A stretch of 64,000 nt of DNA, from NCBI RefSeq assembly GCF_905475395.1, contig NC_058337.1:93614368-93678367 (forward strand), in the 5' to 3' direction. Positions 60,881 through 64,000 of the stretch are shown piece by piece; within the stretch, counting starts at the first letter, position 1; each line of letters opens with the position of its first letter. The position numbers were made by a program, and so were the translations under genes. A model generated the notes under the pieces. The model ran no database searches, was not told the DNA's origin, and saw nothing but the letters and a program-made list of their open reading frames with translations. Origin of the DNA: Chrysoperla carnea. Its lineage: Eukaryota; Arthropoda; Insecta; Neuroptera; Chrysopidae.

Positions 60881-63800
60881 TATGTTAGCACGCTTCTCAC
60901 TGTACGGAAAGATAGGCGATGCTTAGTCTATGTATAGCTCTAAAGTCAATGGTTGTAACTCTCAGTTATCAATATTGAGTGGGTAAATGTGACTCTTCAT
61001 ATTTTGATCAAAGTTTTTTTATATATTTGTACAATGTACATATATCGAGATGTGACATCCTGTAAAAATTCTAAGAACATCACCTTAAATATTCTTTTTT
61101 AAATTTGATAGATGTCAACAATGTGACGTAATTGTGACGATATATTAGCATAACAAATAAATATCAATGACAATCAATGTATTTAACAACATAACATATA
61201 CACAACACATATAGATAGGTACCATATGACATGTTTGATAAATATAAAATAGATTAAAACACAAAAAGAAATTTTTATTATTTATTTATTTTATGTTGTG
61301 GCCTGTTTATGTCGCCGTCTTCTTCTTTTTCTCCACTCTTCAAATAGGTATAAAAATAAATATTATTTTACTTAAATAATATGCGTAGGTTCATATACAA
61401 TTTATGTTTTTCATGTGATTAGTATTCATGGTAAACGTGAAGTTACAGTTCACAACACTACAAAATTGTATCGATCTGTAAGTAAGAGTCTAAAATGAAT
61501 GAATTTTATTCATCATACATATCATACATACATAGTAAATATTATACGATCAATGAATTTTCTATTTTTAAGGATCCCTAAATACAAATTTAACAATTTT
61601 ATAGCCAAATTATAGTAAAGAAAACTTCTGTAAATCACAAGTTTCGTCGTTGATATTTACGTATGGAGAAAGATAGCCCAATTGTTTGAAATCAATTATG
61701 GAACTTTTATTAATAATGTCAATATAGACAAATATCTTGATTTTAATACTAAGAAAGATTCTATAAAACGTTAAAGAATTATATAAAACATTGAAATAAT
61801 TGTTTTTATTTTAATTTGGGTCATTATGTGGTTTAAAAAAGTAAATCGCGCGTTAATTTTTTATAAATTTCCAAATTGAAATCAGAAAAGAAAAAATTTC
61901 ACACACAATTATAAAATTAAAACTGAAAATGTATATGAAAATATTTAACCAAAGAATTAAAAATTCAAAATGTAAATCAAAAACAAAAAATTATAAAAAT
62001 TAAAAAAATAGGAAAAATCTTAATTATAAAAGACTTGGAGAGCTGACATCTTAGCGTTAAAATCGAATAGTTGAACTTTCTATAATAATCTATGATAGTT
62101 GGGAATTAGTCTCATGGGAATTGTGGATTATTTGACTACATGGAATTTCTATATTTGTTATTTAGAACTCAGATGACGAATTAACAGTTTCGAGAAGAAT
62201 CATTTTCGAACATTATAGAATAACTTCTTTATATTTAGAGTTCATGTTTATCTATAATAATACTTGAATTCATCGAATATATTTATTTCCCCTTCTGAAT
62301 ATTAAAAAGTTTTCAATTGATTTCATTTAGTTTAATATCAAATAATTACATATTTACCAAGTATACATAATTAGATTACCTTCAATATCGTATTTCTAAA
62401 AGATATTTTAAAAATAATATTATAATTATATGTTTTGAATTTTAAAATACAATGAAATATTACAGTGATCCAAAGGTTGATCAAAAAAAAAAATTTAGAA
62501 TATCAGAGCTTCGACTCCCATCCAGATGTGTATATTTTTTAATGCCAGTATCCACTTTTTCTGACTTGTTTGGAAGCATATTTTATGGAAATTTGTGGGA
62601 TATATGATATTAGTCGATTAAAGCCTGAAATATCGCTGGAATTTACGCAAAATATAATATTTTGAATACTCAACTGGATGATTTCAAATTTCTTATCAAA
62701 AGTCGTCTCTTGTAAATGAAAATGTGATACATGGTAAGTAGCTAAAACTGAGCGCCAATTTATTTAAAAAAATTCTACAGTTTGCATTTTTTAACTTTTG
62801 TATGATGACTTTCCCAATATTAATATCACGTTTGTCGCAGAAACGTTATGTTATATTTTACTGGAATCATATATCACACAAATTTCTTTTAAATAAAAAA
62901 AATTATAATATCTCCTACAGTAGTAAAATTTAAATTTAAGGTTTTAGCATTCATGATGGAAAACGCCTTACAAATCTTAGCTTTTCAATGAATGGGTGAG
63001 TATAAAGTGTCCACACACAATAAAAGTGTGTTTTTTAAAAGTATTTTTTCATATAATATAATTTTGATATTAGTTATTAAAACTTTCAATGAAGTTAATT
63101 ATATTTCCATACTTTATTAATAAAAGTAAGTGATGTTCCCAACAAATTGACAATACTTAAACTTGATCGGTCATTATTAAACCTTTAATATCGTGAATGA
63201 CAAAAGCAAAGTAATTTATATCACTTCACTTTAATTTAATACGTAGGTATGTATAGATATAGGTACGTGTAAAAATATGGGCTAATCATAGACATTAAAT
63301 TATATTTTCAATATTTGAAATTACTTACTTTTTACATAATTAAAATTCTAAAATATGATGGTATATAGATTGGTATTGTTATTAATACATCAACATTTTA
63401 TGATAGCGTTTTTAATACACAAATGCTTCAAATACTTTTTCTGTTATAATACAACAAAATTGTCGTCTGAAAGTAAAGGCTAGTTTGCGTCAAATCTGGT
63501 AGTTATGATTTTTTGCAGACTTGTTTATGATGCTAGTCTAATGAATAATCCAAATTTGTGACCTCGAGCGCCAAACGCAACTTTGTCGAAAATAAAAAAA
63601 ACCGTAAAAATTTCAGTTTTTTTTCGAATTTTGGCAATTATATACCTAAAAGGCTTTCCTTAGAATATTTTTTCAAGATGTTTCTAAAGTATACTAAATT
63701 TGATATAATTTGAGTCGGAGGTAAGTAGACCTCCGTTAGAGTTATTCGAGTGATGTCTGAAATATTTGCAAAATATTACGAAGTTAGAATACAAGACGAG

Positions 63801-64000
63801 TTTTGAAGAGCTTTATCTCGGACACAATTGTGTGTACAGGGATGGTTCTAGTTGTAAAGTAGACGCATTCTGTAGCAAATTTAGTCTACTCGAAAAATTT
63901 ATTCCTGAAAGGGTATACTATCAAAAACTAGTCCTTAAAGGTTATAATCGTTATATAAAACTAAGTAAGAAAGAGGGTTAGATTAGGGTTCTGGAAATTT

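Overview
The window is strongly AT-rich eukaryotic DNA with many introns, full of small inverted-repeat elements and SINE-like repeats. It contains parts of three conserved animal genes. Gene content (a GFI1/Senseless-type zinc-finger gene, FANCD2, METTL13) and the repeat style point to an arthropod, most likely an insect. The order of insect cannot be decided from sequence alone.

Layout: (1) 80-13517, + strand: the C-terminal two thirds of FANCD2, in 18 exons whose splice phases all agree. The 5' exons lie left of the window. Its 4.6 kb intron (4714-9320) holds a mobile element folded into a giant inverted repeat, 4775-8993. (2) 13599-22263, - strand: a complete six-exon METTL13 gene, tail to tail with FANCD2, with only 81 bp between the stop codons. 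Its introns hold a TA-flanked TIR element and a tRNA-like sequence. (3) 22264-39174: mostly gene-free, with TIR/MITE elements, one non-LTR retrotransposon fragment (about 34985-35315) and dispersed repeats. (4) 39175-41099, - strand: two to three plausible exons of a gene I do not recognise, with an inverted pair of hammerhead-ribozyme-like repeats in its putative intron. (5) 41100-48984: gene-free; it holds a second hammerhead-like motif inside a MITE at 43052-43517. (6) 48985-49337, - strand: the terminal exon of a Senseless/GFI1 zinc-finger gene, whose remaining exons must lie beyond the right edge. (7) 49338-64000: gene-free in this reading, probably the large intron or upstream region of that gene, with several MITEs and repeats.

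The three conserved genes have unrelated jobs: FANCD2 in DNA crosslink repair, METTL13 in eEF1A methylation, Senseless in sensory/neural transcription control. I see no pathway linking them. FANCD2 and METTL13 are physically coupled only by convergent, probably overlapping 3' ends. The most unusual items are the 1.7-kb-armed hairpin element carrying a PIN/XPG-like plus CXC-type coding region, and the hammerhead-like folds whose three stems differ between copies while the core is kept.
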